The notes beneath the pieces were generated by a model, which did not search any database, had not been told where the DNA came from, and saw only the letters and a list, made by a program, of their open reading frames with translations. Source: Piscirickettsiaceae bacterium (GTDB lineage: Bacteria > Pseudomonadota > Gammaproteobacteria > Nitrosococcales > Methylophagaceae). Taken from it: a stretch of 64,000 bases of DNA. Shown here in pieces: positions 8,298 through 16,901 of the stretch (within the stretch, counting starts at the first letter, position 1; every line of letters starts with the position of its first letter). The stretch covers positions 62,001 to 126,000 of the forward strand of contig JABSQO010000003.1 of the NCBI GenBank assembly GCA_013215775.1, in the 5' to 3' direction. The position numbers and the translations under genes were made by a program.

Positions 8298-9665
8298 CTA
8301 CGCTCCTGCGATTGCTGATTCAAACTGATCAAAGACAAGTTCAAGCGAGTCAGCCTCATCCTTGTCGGTTCGATAAGCAGCCTCTACCATTCGAGGTAGG
8401 AACAGCGAGTGATTGGAGTTGCTTTTAGATGGCTTCGTTATCTGATTGAACCGAACAACGATAATGCTTTCTAACCATTCGTCAGGGTTAGCGTCAACGT
8501 GATCTCGCATCGTCTCGTTCTTAACAGTCACATCGACGACTAAATCACCTTCGGACGTAACACACGTCAATGCGCCCGCTCTTCCTTCGACTTTAGTACC
8601 GACTTTGCCAGGAACAATCGCAACCACTTTCAAGTCAACATCGACCTGCAATTTCAGCTTGATTTGATCTTTGCTTGTGCCGTCTCGCCAGAAGCCATTT
8701 GGATTCTTAATAACTGTGCCTTCTTTACCCGCCTGAAGGTATTCGGCATAGTCACCGTATGCTTCTTTGAGAGAGTGAAACACTTTGGTTCTAATCAGTT
8801 GGAGAGCGTATCCAAACTCATCTCTCAAGTCTTTAACCATGCCTCGTAGTCGCTTGGTGTACTCGACGTTGTACCGACCCTTCGGCTGAACATGTTCTAA
8901 AGGTATTGCGTCCCACATTAAGTAGATTGGTTTGTCACCTTCTGAGAAGTCGCCACCTGAAACAACGTGATTAATGACCCCATTGCCCTCTTCTCTCGGT
9001 AGAATTTTTCCGCGTCGAGACACTAGAATTTCACCGTGATACTGCATACCTTTCGTCATGCGAGATTGCATTTCACTAACAATGTCTGGAAACGCTTCGG
9101 CAGGCATCAATGTACCCTGTCTGCTTGTCAGCATTACCACGCCACCTTCTTCATTGTTGATATTGGTAAACATGCCGTCAGCCTTCTCTTGGCTAATAGC
9201 ACCAACCTTCCAATCCCACTCGTCAAACTTGGCATCTTTAGCCAATGAACAACGCATGTACGGGAATGTCGGTATCAACTTCTTATATGCCTTGTTGATT
9301 GTCGATTCAGAGAAGCCAGCTCGAAGGTCTTTCTTAATGATTCGGCCAAGCAACTGTGCTGACTTAGCCGTCAATCTGCTCATTTCCGCAACTACATAAT
9401 CTTTGGCTTCATTACCTGTTAGTTTGCGGGAAGCCATGAGGTCAAGAAGCCCCCAAGTACCTTCGTTAAATTCCTCACCATCTCCATACAAAGCTGGTAC
9501 ACAATCTGGCAACTTGTTCATACCGTATGTTGTATACGGGTCATAAGCCGCCAAACATACTTGTCGCAACAATTCGCTGTCGTTGTCCATCAGCAAGCCA
9601 AGTTTGAACTTCTTAGATGCGTTCGCCTTGCTTTCGTCCAATAAATCTAAAATCTTATCTGTCAT
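8298..9665 (-). CDS. ATP-dependent DNA ligase
   Basis: Seals nicks, probably joining Okazaki fragments or repairing phage DNA. The 455-residue protein has an N-terminal helical region, the adenylation motif EKADGMF (about residues 159-165, lysine as the AMP acceptor), and a probable motif III (YHGEILV). The motif V-like segment EGTVIKNPNGFWRDG and the downstream IKLKLQ complete the nucleotidyltransferase domain. A C-terminal OB-fold follows (GALTCVTSEGDLVVDVTV). The layout matches T7- and T5-type phage ligases. Neighbours are primase, helicase and guanylate kinase, consistent with replication. Confidence 0.92.
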   Translation of the reverse strand: MTDKILDLLDESKANASKKFKLGLLMDNDSELLRQVCLAAYDPYTTYGMNKLPDCVPALYGDGEEFNEGTWGLLDLMASRKLTGNEAKDYVVAEMSRLTAKSAQLLGRIIKKDLRAGFSESTINKAYKKLIPTFPYMRCSLAKDAKFDEWDWKVGAISQEKADGMFTNINNEEGGVVMLTSRQGTLMPAEAFPDIVSEMQSRMTKGMQYHGEILVSRRGKILPREEGNGVINHVVSGGDFSEGDKPIYLMWDAIPLEHVQPKGRYNVEYTKRLRGMVKDLRDEFGYALQLIRTKVFHSLKEAYGDYAEYLQAGKEGTVIKNPNGFWRDGTSKDQIKLKLQVDVDLKVVAIVPGKVGTKVEGRAGALTCVTSEGDLVVDVTVKNETMRDHVDANPDEWLESIIVVRFNQITKPSKSNSNHSLFLPRMVEAAYRTDKDEADSLELVFDQFESAIAGA

Positions 9666-10240
9666 TTCATTTCCCCTTCTTTAATTAATCGTTTAGCCAT
9701 ATCAAGCATTGACTCGCCTGGTAATGGCACATTTTTCTTCTTCTTAACTGTTGGTTTTTTCTTTGCTTCTTTTTCAACTTCTTCTTTGGCCATGTCCGTC
9801 ACTAACTTGCCCATGTCCATAGTTTTAAATTCTGTTTCAGACTTTTTTGGCTTGGTCGTTTTAAGTGGTTTTGACTTTCGAGCATTCCTCACTGGTGACT
9901 TACTCTCAGGAACCCCAAGAATCCTTCTTGCGGCATTAAACCCCTGCGACAACTTGTCCTTTATTGTGCTTTTTCCGCCATTCGTGTGGTACGGGTCCTG
10001 CTCAAAATAAATCGCCTCGCCTTTGCTCACTTCTTCTCGTCGCATTTTGTCAGCAACACAGTTACCGCAGTCCGCCGCAGTTTCACAACTAGCGCTAATG
10101 CCATTTGGCGGCAACCGACCTTCTTTCGACGCTCTTAGCGTATGTAGGCACACAAAATACTTACGTCTGTCATTGTGCCGCTCACAGTACAAATAATGAG
10201 CATTGTTAGCGCCTTCTGACGCCTTTGCTGGTAAATTCAT
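9662..10240 (-). CDS. Cys-rich, Lys-rich phage protein
   Basis: A 192-residue protein. The ATG at 10240 is preceded by an AAAAGGGGA ribosome-binding site and avoids overlap with the upstream gene; an upstream in-frame start at 10270 is less likely. The N-terminal half has cysteines at YLYCERH, YFVCLHT, SASCET and DCGNCV, suggesting a zinc-binding fold. The C-terminal half is a basic KKPTVKKKKN-rich tail. It overlaps the ligase gene by 4 bp and may be a nucleic-acid-binding accessory to replication (inference). Confidence 0.6.
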   Translation of the reverse strand: MNLPAKASEGANNAHYLYCERHNDRRKYFVCLHTLRASKEGRLPPNGISASCETAADCGNCVADKMRREEVSKGEAIYFEQDPYHTNGGKSTIKDKLSQGFNAARRILGVPESKSPVRNARKSKPLKTTKPKKSETEFKTMDMGKLVTDMAKEEVEKEAKKKPTVKKKKNVPLPGESMLDMAKRLIKEGEMK

Positions 10241-10254
10241 ATCAATCCCCTTTT

Positions 10255-10713
10255 TCACCAAGAGCCCCAATTGGGATCTTTACTCGCAGTCTCTTCGACC
10301 ACATCTTCTAACATCACTGGCGTTAGCAGTTCTAAGTCAGCGGTTTCCTCTAAACTTTCATCACCCATCAGCTTTACAAAATCCCCAAGTAATATGTCGT
10401 GAGCGTATAGACCAAGAAAACCCTTAACTCTCGTTATCGACCTCGTTTTAACATCGTCAATCGACACCCCTCTTTTGTAGCCGTTGTTAATTCTATTCTC
10501 TACCGTTTTGGCAACATCTCTTCTAGCTTCTGCTATCGCGACGGCGGCATTTGCATTTTCATAAATCTTCTTATCAACTCTGCCGCGTGTACCAATCTTG
10601 CCGTACCTCTTCAGTACAATCGTTGTGCCGCTCTTTCGATTTGACAATGTAAAAACGTCATAATCCTTCGTCTCATGTACAAACTGAGAATGACTTAATG
10701 TAATTTCATCCAT
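10255..10713 (-). CDS. WGR-domain-like protein
   Basis: A 152-residue protein. Its first 85 residues match the WGR pattern: a KDYDVFTLSNRKSGTTIVLK strand pair, then YGKIGTRGRV (compare the W/YGRIG.RG core), then a helix KKIYENANAAVAIAEARR. WGR domains occur in PARPs and MolR-type proteins and bind nucleic acid. The C-terminal 65 residues are acidic and unassigned. It lies between primase and the Cys-rich gene. Confidence 0.6.
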   Translation of the reverse strand: MDEITLSHSQFVHETKDYDVFTLSNRKSGTTIVLKRYGKIGTRGRVDKKIYENANAAVAIAEARRDVAKTVENRINNGYKRGVSIDDVKTRSITRVKGFLGLYAHDILLGDFVKLMGDESLEETADLELLTPVMLEDVVEETASKDPNWGSW

Positions 10714-10749
10714 AAACTCCCCTTCACTTCTCTTTATTCACAGTTCTAG

Positions 10750-10766
10750 TATGTCATTCAGACATA
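10750..10766. promoter_or_regulatory. 17-bp palindrome upstream of the WGR gene
   Basis: TATGTCATTCAGACATA has perfect 6-bp arms around a 5-bp centre and lies in the only real gap (69 bp) of the 13.6-6.5 kb operon. It is shorter than, and different from, the 18-bp operator used elsewhere, though both share GTC...GAC. It may mark an internal promoter. The flanking -10 candidates on the minus strand (CATACT, TACTAG) lack a good -35. Confidence 0.4.
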
Positions 10767-10782
10767 GGAAACAGCATCGGTA

Positions 10783-11883
10783 CTATCTCTTTGCCGCAAG
10801 CATCTTCAGCTTGACCATGTTCCTGTTATTTACCACTATCGAGTCCCAATAAGCTCGTCTAACAACACTGGGAGCGACCTCATTTGGATCTTTACCTGGT
10901 GGCAGCACCGCTATTCTTACGACGAGCCCCAAACCCTTTAACATCTGCCCAGCGGCAACCGCATCCAGCAACGCTTGTCTCTCTCCATCCCACATAATCA
11001 CAATGTCTTTCAACCCAGCCTCTTTTAGCTGAATAAACTTGTTCAACTGGTCTTCACCTTCTGAACTACCGTGAGACAAGTGCTTGCCGAATGTACCAAC
11101 CGGCGCCACGCTTCTCAGCGACATTTCTTCGTCTAGGGCTATCTTGGTCGCCATAACATCAAAAACACCCTCGCAGACAACAATTTGCTTCGCCCCAAGA
11201 GCGTTATGACCGTTATACAAATGCTTACCCGTACTCGAAAAGCCAGGTGGGAACAAATACTTTCTCTCTGACTTGTCGGTGACGTCTCGACCTTGAAACG
11301 ACACCAACTCCCCCTTCATATCGAATATAGGAACGATTATCCTTTTGCTGTAGTCCTGATACTTGATTTCACCATCGTGATTTCTGTACCAGAACACGCC
11401 AGACTTGCTATATCTGAGGTGGAAAAATCCAGTCGTACCCAAGTCGATATTCCTATCAGACAAATACTTTAAGTTTCTCCCCTTAAAAGGTAGCTCTGTG
11501 CTCTCTGGTAGCTTCAATTCAGTCTGGTCGTACACGACTTCAACAGAGGTCGTCTTACGCGCTCTCCAGCCCATTTCTCGCGCCACTGTTTTAATGTGAT
11601 TGACAATCTCCCTGCCATTCTGCAATCCAGTCCACGCCTTGATGAAATTCCACTTACTGTAGTTCTCGCCTGGAGGATGATCGCCAGCAAAGCAGTTACC
11701 CAGTCCAGTTTCAGCATTGAGATACACCTTCCAAGAATTGCTACCGCAGACCGGACACTCTTTGATATTTATTTGAGTGCCCGAACTGCCATGTGCAATC
11801 TTGTAGGTAACACCTTCTCGGTCTAAATAAGACTCCATGTCGATGTTATCTAGCAGTTCCCCTATGTTTAAAAGCTCTGCCAT
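10783..11883 (-). CDS. DNA primase (zinc finger plus TOPRIM)
   Basis: Synthesises RNA primers for replication. The 366-residue protein has an N-terminal zinc-binding motif (CPVCGSNSW at about residue 39, with a downstream CFAGDHPPG) and a TOPRIM domain with QIVVCEGVFDVMAT (catalytic Glu) and IVIMWDGERQALLDAV (Asp residues). It lacks a helicase domain, which is encoded by the adjacent gene. The start overlaps the helicase stop (TAATG), so the two are translationally coupled. Confidence 0.88.
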   Translation of the reverse strand: MAELLNIGELLDNIDMESYLDREGVTYKIAHGSSGTQINIKECPVCGSNSWKVYLNAETGLGNCFAGDHPPGENYSKWNFIKAWTGLQNGREIVNHIKTVAREMGWRARKTTSVEVVYDQTELKLPESTELPFKGRNLKYLSDRNIDLGTTGFFHLRYSKSGVFWYRNHDGEIKYQDYSKRIIVPIFDMKGELVSFQGRDVTDKSERKYLFPPGFSSTGKHLYNGHNALGAKQIVVCEGVFDVMATKIALDEEMSLRSVAPVGTFGKHLSHGSSEGEDQLNKFIQLKEAGLKDIVIMWDGERQALLDAVAAGQMLKGLGLVVRIAVLPPGKDPNEVAPSVVRRAYWDSIVVNNRNMVKLKMLAAKR

Positions 11884-13289
11884 TACTCCGCTCTGTCGAT
11901 GATTTCTTTGACGAACTGCATCCGTTCAAAGTCTTGCCTAATGTAAACGGTAATATCACCCTTCTGATTACGAGAAGCGGCAAAGAATAGTCTCGCTACG
12001 CCCTTCTTCTTCTCTTCCTCATTGGCGTTGATTGAAATAACCAAATCAGCAATACGAATCCTGTTGAAATCCTCTGCAACATGTTCCATTCGAGCCACAG
12101 AACTTTTAGCACCCTCTCTGTTCGTCTGTGTAGCCGTAAGCATTGCCAAATTTTCTTCTTGAGCAATCGCACGTAAGCCAATGTAGATGCTCTTGGAGTT
12201 TTCAATCTCACTCTGACTGCGAATGTCCGGTGCCATTATGTCTGCGTAATCCACACAGATTAAGTCAAAGATCAAACCTTGCGCCTTGTACTTAGAGATT
12301 ATTCGACGCAACATTGATGGCGACATTGAACCCGTTGGGAACTCCGCCATCATTAACTTGCCCGATCTCTCCTGCGCTATTTTTACCTTTTTTTCCGCCT
12401 CCATAATGTTGCTCGACAAGTCATTGACGATAATGTCTGAAATGTTGGCATCAAGACGCTCTGAAATAATCTCTCTTGACACCTCAAGCGTCACGTAAAG
12501 CACGTTATAACCAGCCAACGCCCCGAACTTAGCAAACTCACCAAGCCCAGTTGATTTACCCGACTTGGGCGCTCCCATGAACACTGTCAGTTCTTTTCGA
12601 CCCCAGCCATGATGGTATAAAAGAGCATCGAGCTTTTTCATGCCGGTGGTAATACCGTCTTTCTTTCTCGTGCCAGCGACCTCTTCTTTTCGTCTCGTCG
12701 TTCTTGTGTCGATTTCCTCGAAGTAATCGTACAAACCACCATCTTTGTCTGAGCCCACGTCCATCGCTCGTTTGATGATTTCAAACGCATGGTCAAAATC
12801 TCTCTTCTCGATGAAATCCACAGAGTCAAGAATCGCCTGACCCATTGCCTGGTGGCGAGCAAATGTAGACACCTCATCCACTACAAATTCTCTGTCTGCG
12901 ATATTCGCAACGCTCATTTTCTTAAAGGCAATAATAATGTCAGCCTTCATGTCTTCGCGAATTGATTTATTCACCAAGCCCTTTTTAATAAGGCTGGTCA
13001 TAATGACGTTATCTGGCACCCGCTTGTACTTCTCGAAGTATTCAAGTGATAGATTTACCAGCGTTGCTTCTGCCTGATTCTCAAAGTATTCAGGTCTAAT
13101 CAATCCTTCCGTTTGTTGATTGAACACAACGTCTCTTACGGTCATTGCCGCAATCTTGCTTTGGAAGGCATCGTCGAACTCATAATTCACAAGCTCTCCG
13201 GTAGGTTCACCCTCCTTCGTAATTGATACCGAACCCATCATCGTCGCAATGTCTTCCGCGAGTGTTTCTTCTGTCGCTTCCCCAGTCAT
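11883..13289 (-). CDS. DnaB-type replicative helicase
   Basis: A hexameric RecA-fold helicase that unwinds the fork. I choose the ATG at 13289 (468 residues, MTGEATEETL), which lies directly after the Hfq-like stop; the frame is open 41 codons further but that would overlap the upstream gene completely. It has the Walker A motif GAPKSGKST, the Walker B segment LICVDYADIM, and the DnaB-type RNREGAK/NQKG arginine-finger region near the C-terminus. The N-terminal 150 residues are helical. It precedes primase in the operon. Confidence 0.9.
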   Translation of the reverse strand: MTGEATEETLAEDIATMMGSVSITKEGEPTGELVNYEFDDAFQSKIAAMTVRDVVFNQQTEGLIRPEYFENQAEATLVNLSLEYFEKYKRVPDNVIMTSLIKKGLVNKSIREDMKADIIIAFKKMSVANIADREFVVDEVSTFARHQAMGQAILDSVDFIEKRDFDHAFEIIKRAMDVGSDKDGGLYDYFEEIDTRTTRRKEEVAGTRKKDGITTGMKKLDALLYHHGWGRKELTVFMGAPKSGKSTGLGEFAKFGALAGYNVLYVTLEVSREIISERLDANISDIIVNDLSSNIMEAEKKVKIAQERSGKLMMAEFPTGSMSPSMLRRIISKYKAQGLIFDLICVDYADIMAPDIRSQSEIENSKSIYIGLRAIAQEENLAMLTATQTNREGAKSSVARMEHVAEDFNRIRIADLVISINANEEEKKKGVARLFFAASRNQKGDITVYIRQDFERMQFVKEIIDRAE

Positions 13290-13290
13290 A

Positions 13291-13566
13291 TCAAGACTTA
13301 ACCAAGAAACTTTCGATGGCATGCTTGTAGAAACACATAATGCCTTCTGGCGAATCAATAGTGATGGTGAACTTGTCAAAGTTTGTAATATTCCCAACAG
13401 CTTCGGTGCCATCGCTCATTTTAACCAGCCGTATGACCTTTCCATTTCGCAGTGCGCTATCTAACAGAATGTCGTGACCGACCAGCTTTTGTTTTGACTT
13501 AGGTCTGATTTGTCGTTTGGCTAATTTACTAGCGGCTCCTGGCAATTTTAATGTGTTTTCGCTCAT
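13291..13566 (-). CDS. Hfq-like RNA chaperone
   Basis: A 91-residue protein whose last 65 residues align without gaps of note to bacterial Hfq. Sm1 is NGKVIRLVKMSDGTEAVGNI followed by TNFDKFTITI (compare IESFDQFVILL of E. coli), and Sm2 is FYKHAIESFL (compare VYKHAISTVV). The YKHAI core, including the Lys and His of the proximal RNA-binding site, is kept, as is an Asp in the first helix. The N-terminal 25 residues are basic (KRQIRPKSKQK). It is the first gene downstream of the operator/promoter at 13609, ahead of helicase and primase. Hfq binds sRNAs and A/U-rich mRNAs; what it does for this phage is unknown. Confidence 0.8.
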   Translation of the reverse strand: MSENTLKLPGAASKLAKRQIRPKSKQKLVGHDILLDSALRNGKVIRLVKMSDGTEAVGNITNFDKFTITIDSPEGIMCFYKHAIESFLVKS

Positions 13567-13608
13567 ATTCTTTTCCCCTTAATTAAATGTTTTGAACTGC
13601 GCTTAGTA

Positions 13609-13626
13609 TAACTCACTAATGACTTA
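13609..13626 (-). promoter_or_regulatory. Operator-promoter for the hfq-like/helicase/primase operon
   Basis: TAACTCACTAATGACTTA, a degenerate copy of the phage 18-bp palindrome. On the minus strand it fills the spacer of a TTAAAA-17 bp-TATACT promoter pointing at the Hfq-like gene. Confidence 0.75.
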
Positions 13627-13642
13627 CTTTTAACAGGTAAAG

Positions 13643-14386
13643 TTAAATTACCTTGTCAACGTGTTGCTGACCTACGTGTTTGATTGCGTTCTCTTTGGTG
13701 ATCATCGGTCTAATGTTCATGTAGGTATTCAGAGAAATCTCTGGATGTACCCTGTTTAGCATCTGCCCGCCCAGCCATTCTTGGAAGTCTTCCTGATTCT
13801 CTCCCTGAACTCCCATAGACAACTCATACCTTTCGTCGTCAGGAATTTGCATGGACGTGTCACACCTCTCCCGCCACGCTTCAACCATATCTTCTAGCAA
13901 GGGCTTGGAGTAAAGTTGTGAGGGTCTGGGCGATCTCTTCCATATCATCGTTTCAATACACCACTTTACGGCGAAGTCGTTATAGAACTCGTAGTTAATT
14001 CCCAGCTTGTCCGCAACACACCGCGCTCGATACATGCCGACCGTTTCTCTATCTGAAATCTTTAAGAAATCCTGCGGCTCATCCTTTTTAAACCCCTTGA
14101 ATGGCGACATGTGTGGGCCTCTTTGAAAATCAAACGTCTTCGTCTTCATATTCTTGTACGCTTGAATGTAGTATTTGGTGAACAAGTAAGTCGCTTCAAC
14201 GAAGTGCATATAGCGGTAATCAAACCACTTCTTCTTCATCAAGGCTGATTCGTTGTATAGGTGTTTTGAATTTATCTCTGCCTGTAGAAACATCGCATCG
14301 TACTCGGCCGCAGATAGATCAGCATTGCAATAATGCTCCTCCCCGAACCGCTCAGCATTTGTCATTAAGCCTTTTAGTGCGGTCAT
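13643..14386 (-). CDS. Phage protein, unknown function
   Basis: A 247-residue, mostly helical protein rich in aromatic residues (WFDYRYMHFVEATYLFTKYY). I recognise no catalytic motif. It stands between PhoH (terminated at 14460-14498) and the operator at 13609, and so may be expressed from a promoter within the AT-rich gap at 14387-14459. Confidence 0.6.
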   Translation of the reverse strand: MTALKGLMTNAERFGEEHYCNADLSAAEYDAMFLQAEINSKHLYNESALMKKKWFDYRYMHFVEATYLFTKYYIQAYKNMKTKTFDFQRGPHMSPFKGFKKDEPQDFLKISDRETVGMYRARCVADKLGINYEFYNDFAVKWCIETMIWKRSPRPSQLYSKPLLEDMVEAWRERCDTSMQIPDDERYELSMGVQGENQEDFQEWLGGQMLNRVHPEISLNTYMNIRPMITKENAIKHVGQQHVDKVI

Positions 14387-14440
14387 GTTTTCCCCTTCGC
14401 TATAAAGTTATTTATTAATGATTATAGAAAGGTAATAAGT

Positions 14441-14471
14441 TAATAGTGATAAAACATAATCAGCCCGCACA
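14441..14471. repeat. 31-bp element shared with 53019-53049
   Basis: This segment (TAATAGTGATA ... CCCGCACA) matches 53019-53049 at about 26 of 31 positions. In both places it follows an AT-rich stretch and ends in one arm of an inverted repeat. See the findings for possible origin or packaging roles. Confidence 0.6.
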
Positions 14472-14498
14472 ACTCGGATGAGTAAATATGCGGGCTGA
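14460..14498 (-). terminator. Hairpin downstream of phoH
   Basis: TCAGCCCGCA and TGCGGGCTGA form a perfect 10-bp stem with a 19-nt loop, 6 bp after the PhoH stop, followed on the minus strand by TTATGTTTT. A probable intrinsic terminator, but the long loop also allows a different structural role. Confidence 0.65.
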
Positions 14499-14504
14499 CG
14501 GTTG

Positions 14505-15245
14505 TTAAGTTTCGTACGCCTCGATGATCTCCTGAACAATGCCAGAGCGAACAACGTCTTCGCGCTCGAAGGCGACAGTTCTTATCCCACCCACCTCACT
14601 CAGTCTGCTAATGGCATCTTCCAGGCCGCTTTGCTCCCTTATATCTTTCTGCTTCAGATCGCCATTGATGACCACCGTACAGCCCTTTCCGATACGTGTG
14701 AGAAACATCTTCATTTGAGTTACCGTCACATTCTGAGCCTCATCAAGAATGATAAAAGCGTTCTTAAATGTTCTACCTCGCATGTGAGCTAAAGTGGCAG
14801 GCTCGATGTCGCCTTTCTTTATCAAATAATCAACTCGACTCTTGCCAAGTCTTTCATTCAACACATCACGGAACGGCAAAAGGAACGGCTCATACTTCTC
14901 TTCTAACTCACCTGGCAAGAAGCCAAATGATTCGCCCGCTTCAACAGCCGGTCTCGTTAGTATGATTCTCTCTACAGAGTTATCCAGCAGCATGTCGGCC
15001 GCCATTGCTCCACATACATACGTCTTGCCCGTTCCCGCTGGTCCAACGCCAAAGGTAACGCTCGATCCCTCTATACTCATCATGTAGTGTGCTTGAGCCT
15101 CTGTCATGGCTTCTAGCGGTTTTACTTGCTTCACTTGTCTCCGTTTGTGATCTAATTCAAAAAGCTCCGTTTCAGCATTGACAAATTCCTGATCTCGTCG
15201 TGGTCGCTTGGTTTGTCTTTTTCCGCCGTTTTTCCGCTTTGCCAT
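14505..15245 (-). CDS. phoH: PhoH-like P-loop ATPase
   Basis: A 246-residue protein of the PhoH family. After a basic N-terminus (KRKNGGKRQTKRPRRD) it has the Walker A motif GPAGTGKTY and then TRPAVEAGESFGFLPGE, a PhoH hallmark. FIILDEAQNVT is Walker B, and VINGDLKQKD follows. PhoH-like proteins are ATPases with proposed RNA helicase or nuclease-associated roles and are common in marine phages. The start is preceded by AAAGGAAAAAC. It is last in the operon driven from 16874. Confidence 0.9.
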   Translation of the reverse strand: MAKRKNGGKRQTKRPRRDQEFVNAETELFELDHKRRQVKQVKPLEAMTEAQAHYMMSIEGSSVTFGVGPAGTGKTYVCGAMAADMLLDNSVERIILTRPAVEAGESFGFLPGELEEKYEPFLLPFRDVLNERLGKSRVDYLIKKGDIEPATLAHMRGRTFKNAFIILDEAQNVTVTQMKMFLTRIGKGCTVVINGDLKQKDIREQSGLEDAISRLSEVGGIRTVAFEREDVVRSGIVQEIIEAYET

Positions 15246-15261
15246 TGTTTTTCCTTTGTTG

Positions 15262-16365
15262 TTAAACTTCTTTCAGTGAACCTTTGACATTCCATCTCTT
15301 TGTGTGGCCATGACCGGTGTAGCTGTATTTCATTTCACTATCGAACCTCACCGACGCGATATGATTGACAGCCGGAACAGCGAATGAAAACTGCTTTGTC
15401 CCGCCATTTTTAGCATCCCAGAATAATTCCAAAATGTTCTTATCCTGATTTGAAATATTCTTGAACATGAACTCGTATTTTCTTCTCGGTCTTGTTGAAT
15501 ATTTCGGTCTTGTGATCGTGTAGCCGCCGTCGAGAGTCGTCTTTTCGGACGGATCATCGGACTCTATCGAAAAATGGCCAGACTCTATTGACGACGACAT
15601 GCTGGGCGGTGGAAAATTAGCTATCAACACCTGAGATGGAGCGCCCCCTTTTACAGACATTGCGAGCCGCCCTGGTGATGTATTTACCGCCAACTGTGCG
15701 ATTAGAGATGGAGTCAGCCCAACAACAGGAATCGCTCGTTGAGAGGGCTGCAATACAGCTCCCATCTCAAAGCTAGGAGCGCCGTCAATCACACCCAGAA
15801 CAAGCAAAGACGGTTGCGAACTGTAGCCTCTGTTGATGCTGGGAATTCCTCCCAAACTCGACATTGACAATATGGTAGGCGTGTCTAACAGCGCTACTCC
15901 CGTGACCATCGTCGGCTGACCGACGGTGACCGTCATTACAAGTTTAGATGGGGTTGAGTTGTAGCCAGCGACAACAAGTGGCAGCAGGCCAACAATGGAC
16001 TTGCTTAATTTGTCTGGCGTTAATGCGAGACCGTAAGAAGGGCTTGGTTTTTTGCCGACAAGTTCTATTGACAGCGCGACCGGACTGCCAACGAAAGGTC
16101 GCACGATAAGAGCGGTCGGAATAAGACCTGTTGGTGGAAGAGATAATTGAGATGGTGTGGATTCGTAACCAGCACTAACAGATGGAAGCAGCCCAGTTAC
16201 AGGCATTACCAATTGCAATGCCTGAAGTATGTCACCTTCGTTAATTGCTGGCTGATAGCCCGTCACCACTAAAACGAGCTGGGACGGTGTTAGATTTAAC
16301 TCAACGGAAGACGCACCACCTGATCCAAGCGGAGACGACCCTAGAGACGAAGCCCCTAACGACAC
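15262..16365 (-). CDS. Repeat protein fused to a tail-tip gpM-like domain
   Basis: A 367-residue protein in two parts. Residues 18-250 are about nine or ten degenerate repeats of 20-24 residues with the pattern TPS.L.L.V.G..PS...GY (for example TPSQLVLVVTGYQPA and TPSKLVMTVTVGQPT), probably a beta-rich array. Residues 260-367 are clearly homologous to the separate 121-residue gene at 38778-39143: both have FSIE..DP, DGGY, RP.Y..RPRR, a central FWD.K.GG and end in LKEV. It therefore looks like a virion component that docks through a duplicated gpM-type domain. Confidence 0.7.
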   Translation of the reverse strand: MSLGASSLGSSPLGSGGASSVELNLTPSQLVLVVTGYQPAINEGDILQALQLVMPVTGLLPSVSAGYESTPSQLSLPPTGLIPTALIVRPFVGSPVALSIELVGKKPSPSYGLALTPDKLSKSIVGLLPLVVAGYNSTPSKLVMTVTVGQPTMVTGVALLDTPTILSMSSLGGIPSINRGYSSQPSLLVLGVIDGAPSFEMGAVLQPSQRAIPVVGLTPSLIAQLAVNTSPGRLAMSVKGGAPSQVLIANFPPPSMSSSIESGHFSIESDDPSEKTTLDGGYTITRPKYSTRPRRKYEFMFKNISNQDKNILELFWDAKNGGTKQFSFAVPAVNHIASVRFDSEMKYSYTGHGHTKRWNVKGSLKEV

Positions 16366-16383
16366 TTTCTACTACCTACCGCG

Positions 16384-16845
16384 CTATATGGAAGCCCAGC
16401 CATTCGTGGGTTGGTTTATTTTAAAGGCGGCATCAGTCGAGCTAACCTCGGCAGATGAGTTTGAAGTGTCTAAATCCACATACCACAGCAATCTTGACGT
16501 TGACGCAAGCGTCCCTGCCACTACTGGGGCTACGGCAATGAGATACTTTGCGACGATTGTCACGACAGAGCCAAAGTCGGCAGCGTTTGACTGAAGATAT
16601 GCAACTCCGGCCGTAATAACATCATCCACAGCCACGCCGCCTGCTTCTATAGGCGCGCCATCACCAGCGGAAATATAATTCGCGCCAAGACTAGCAACAG
16701 TCTGGTGAGTTACGTTGATCACGTAGGATGCGTCGGCAAGCACGAACATAACATTGCCTGATGCTGCATCGTCCCAATTTCGATAAGCCGATTTCAGCAA
16801 GTTGCCTTGAAATTTATTAAACGGTGTTACTGTTCCAATTGCCAT
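16384..16845 (-). CDS. Putative virion protein
   Basis: A 153-residue protein with Gly/Ala/Val/Thr-rich beta-type composition (NWDDAASGNVMFVLADASYV) and no transmembrane or catalytic motif. It is the first gene after the operator at 16874 and precedes the repeat/gpM fusion. Composition and context suggest a structural role; I recognise no named family. Confidence 0.55.
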   Translation of the reverse strand: MAIGTVTPFNKFQGNLLKSAYRNWDDAASGNVMFVLADASYVINVTHQTVASLGANYISAGDGAPIEAGGVAVDDVITAGVAYLQSNAADFGSVVTIVAKYLIAVAPVVAGTLASTSRLLWYVDLDTSNSSAEVSSTDAAFKINQPTNGWASI

Positions 16846-16873
16846 TGTTTACCTCGATAACTTTAATATATTA

Positions 16874-16891
16874 TAACTCACTCGTGACTTA
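16874..16891 (-). promoter_or_regulatory. Operator-promoter upstream of the 16.8-14.5 kb operon
   Basis: TAACTCACTCGTGACTTA. On the minus strand the palindrome lies in a TGGTAA-17 bp-TATAAT promoter with a perfect -10 box (16870-16875). Confidence 0.85.
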
Positions 16892-16901
16892 CTTACCATG
16901 A

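Noticed and set aside
13290-13412. Longer N-terminus for the DnaB-type helicase
   Set aside because: It would overlap the Hfq-like gene almost entirely, and the extra residues are unlike a helicase; ATG 13289 directly after the stop is a better start.
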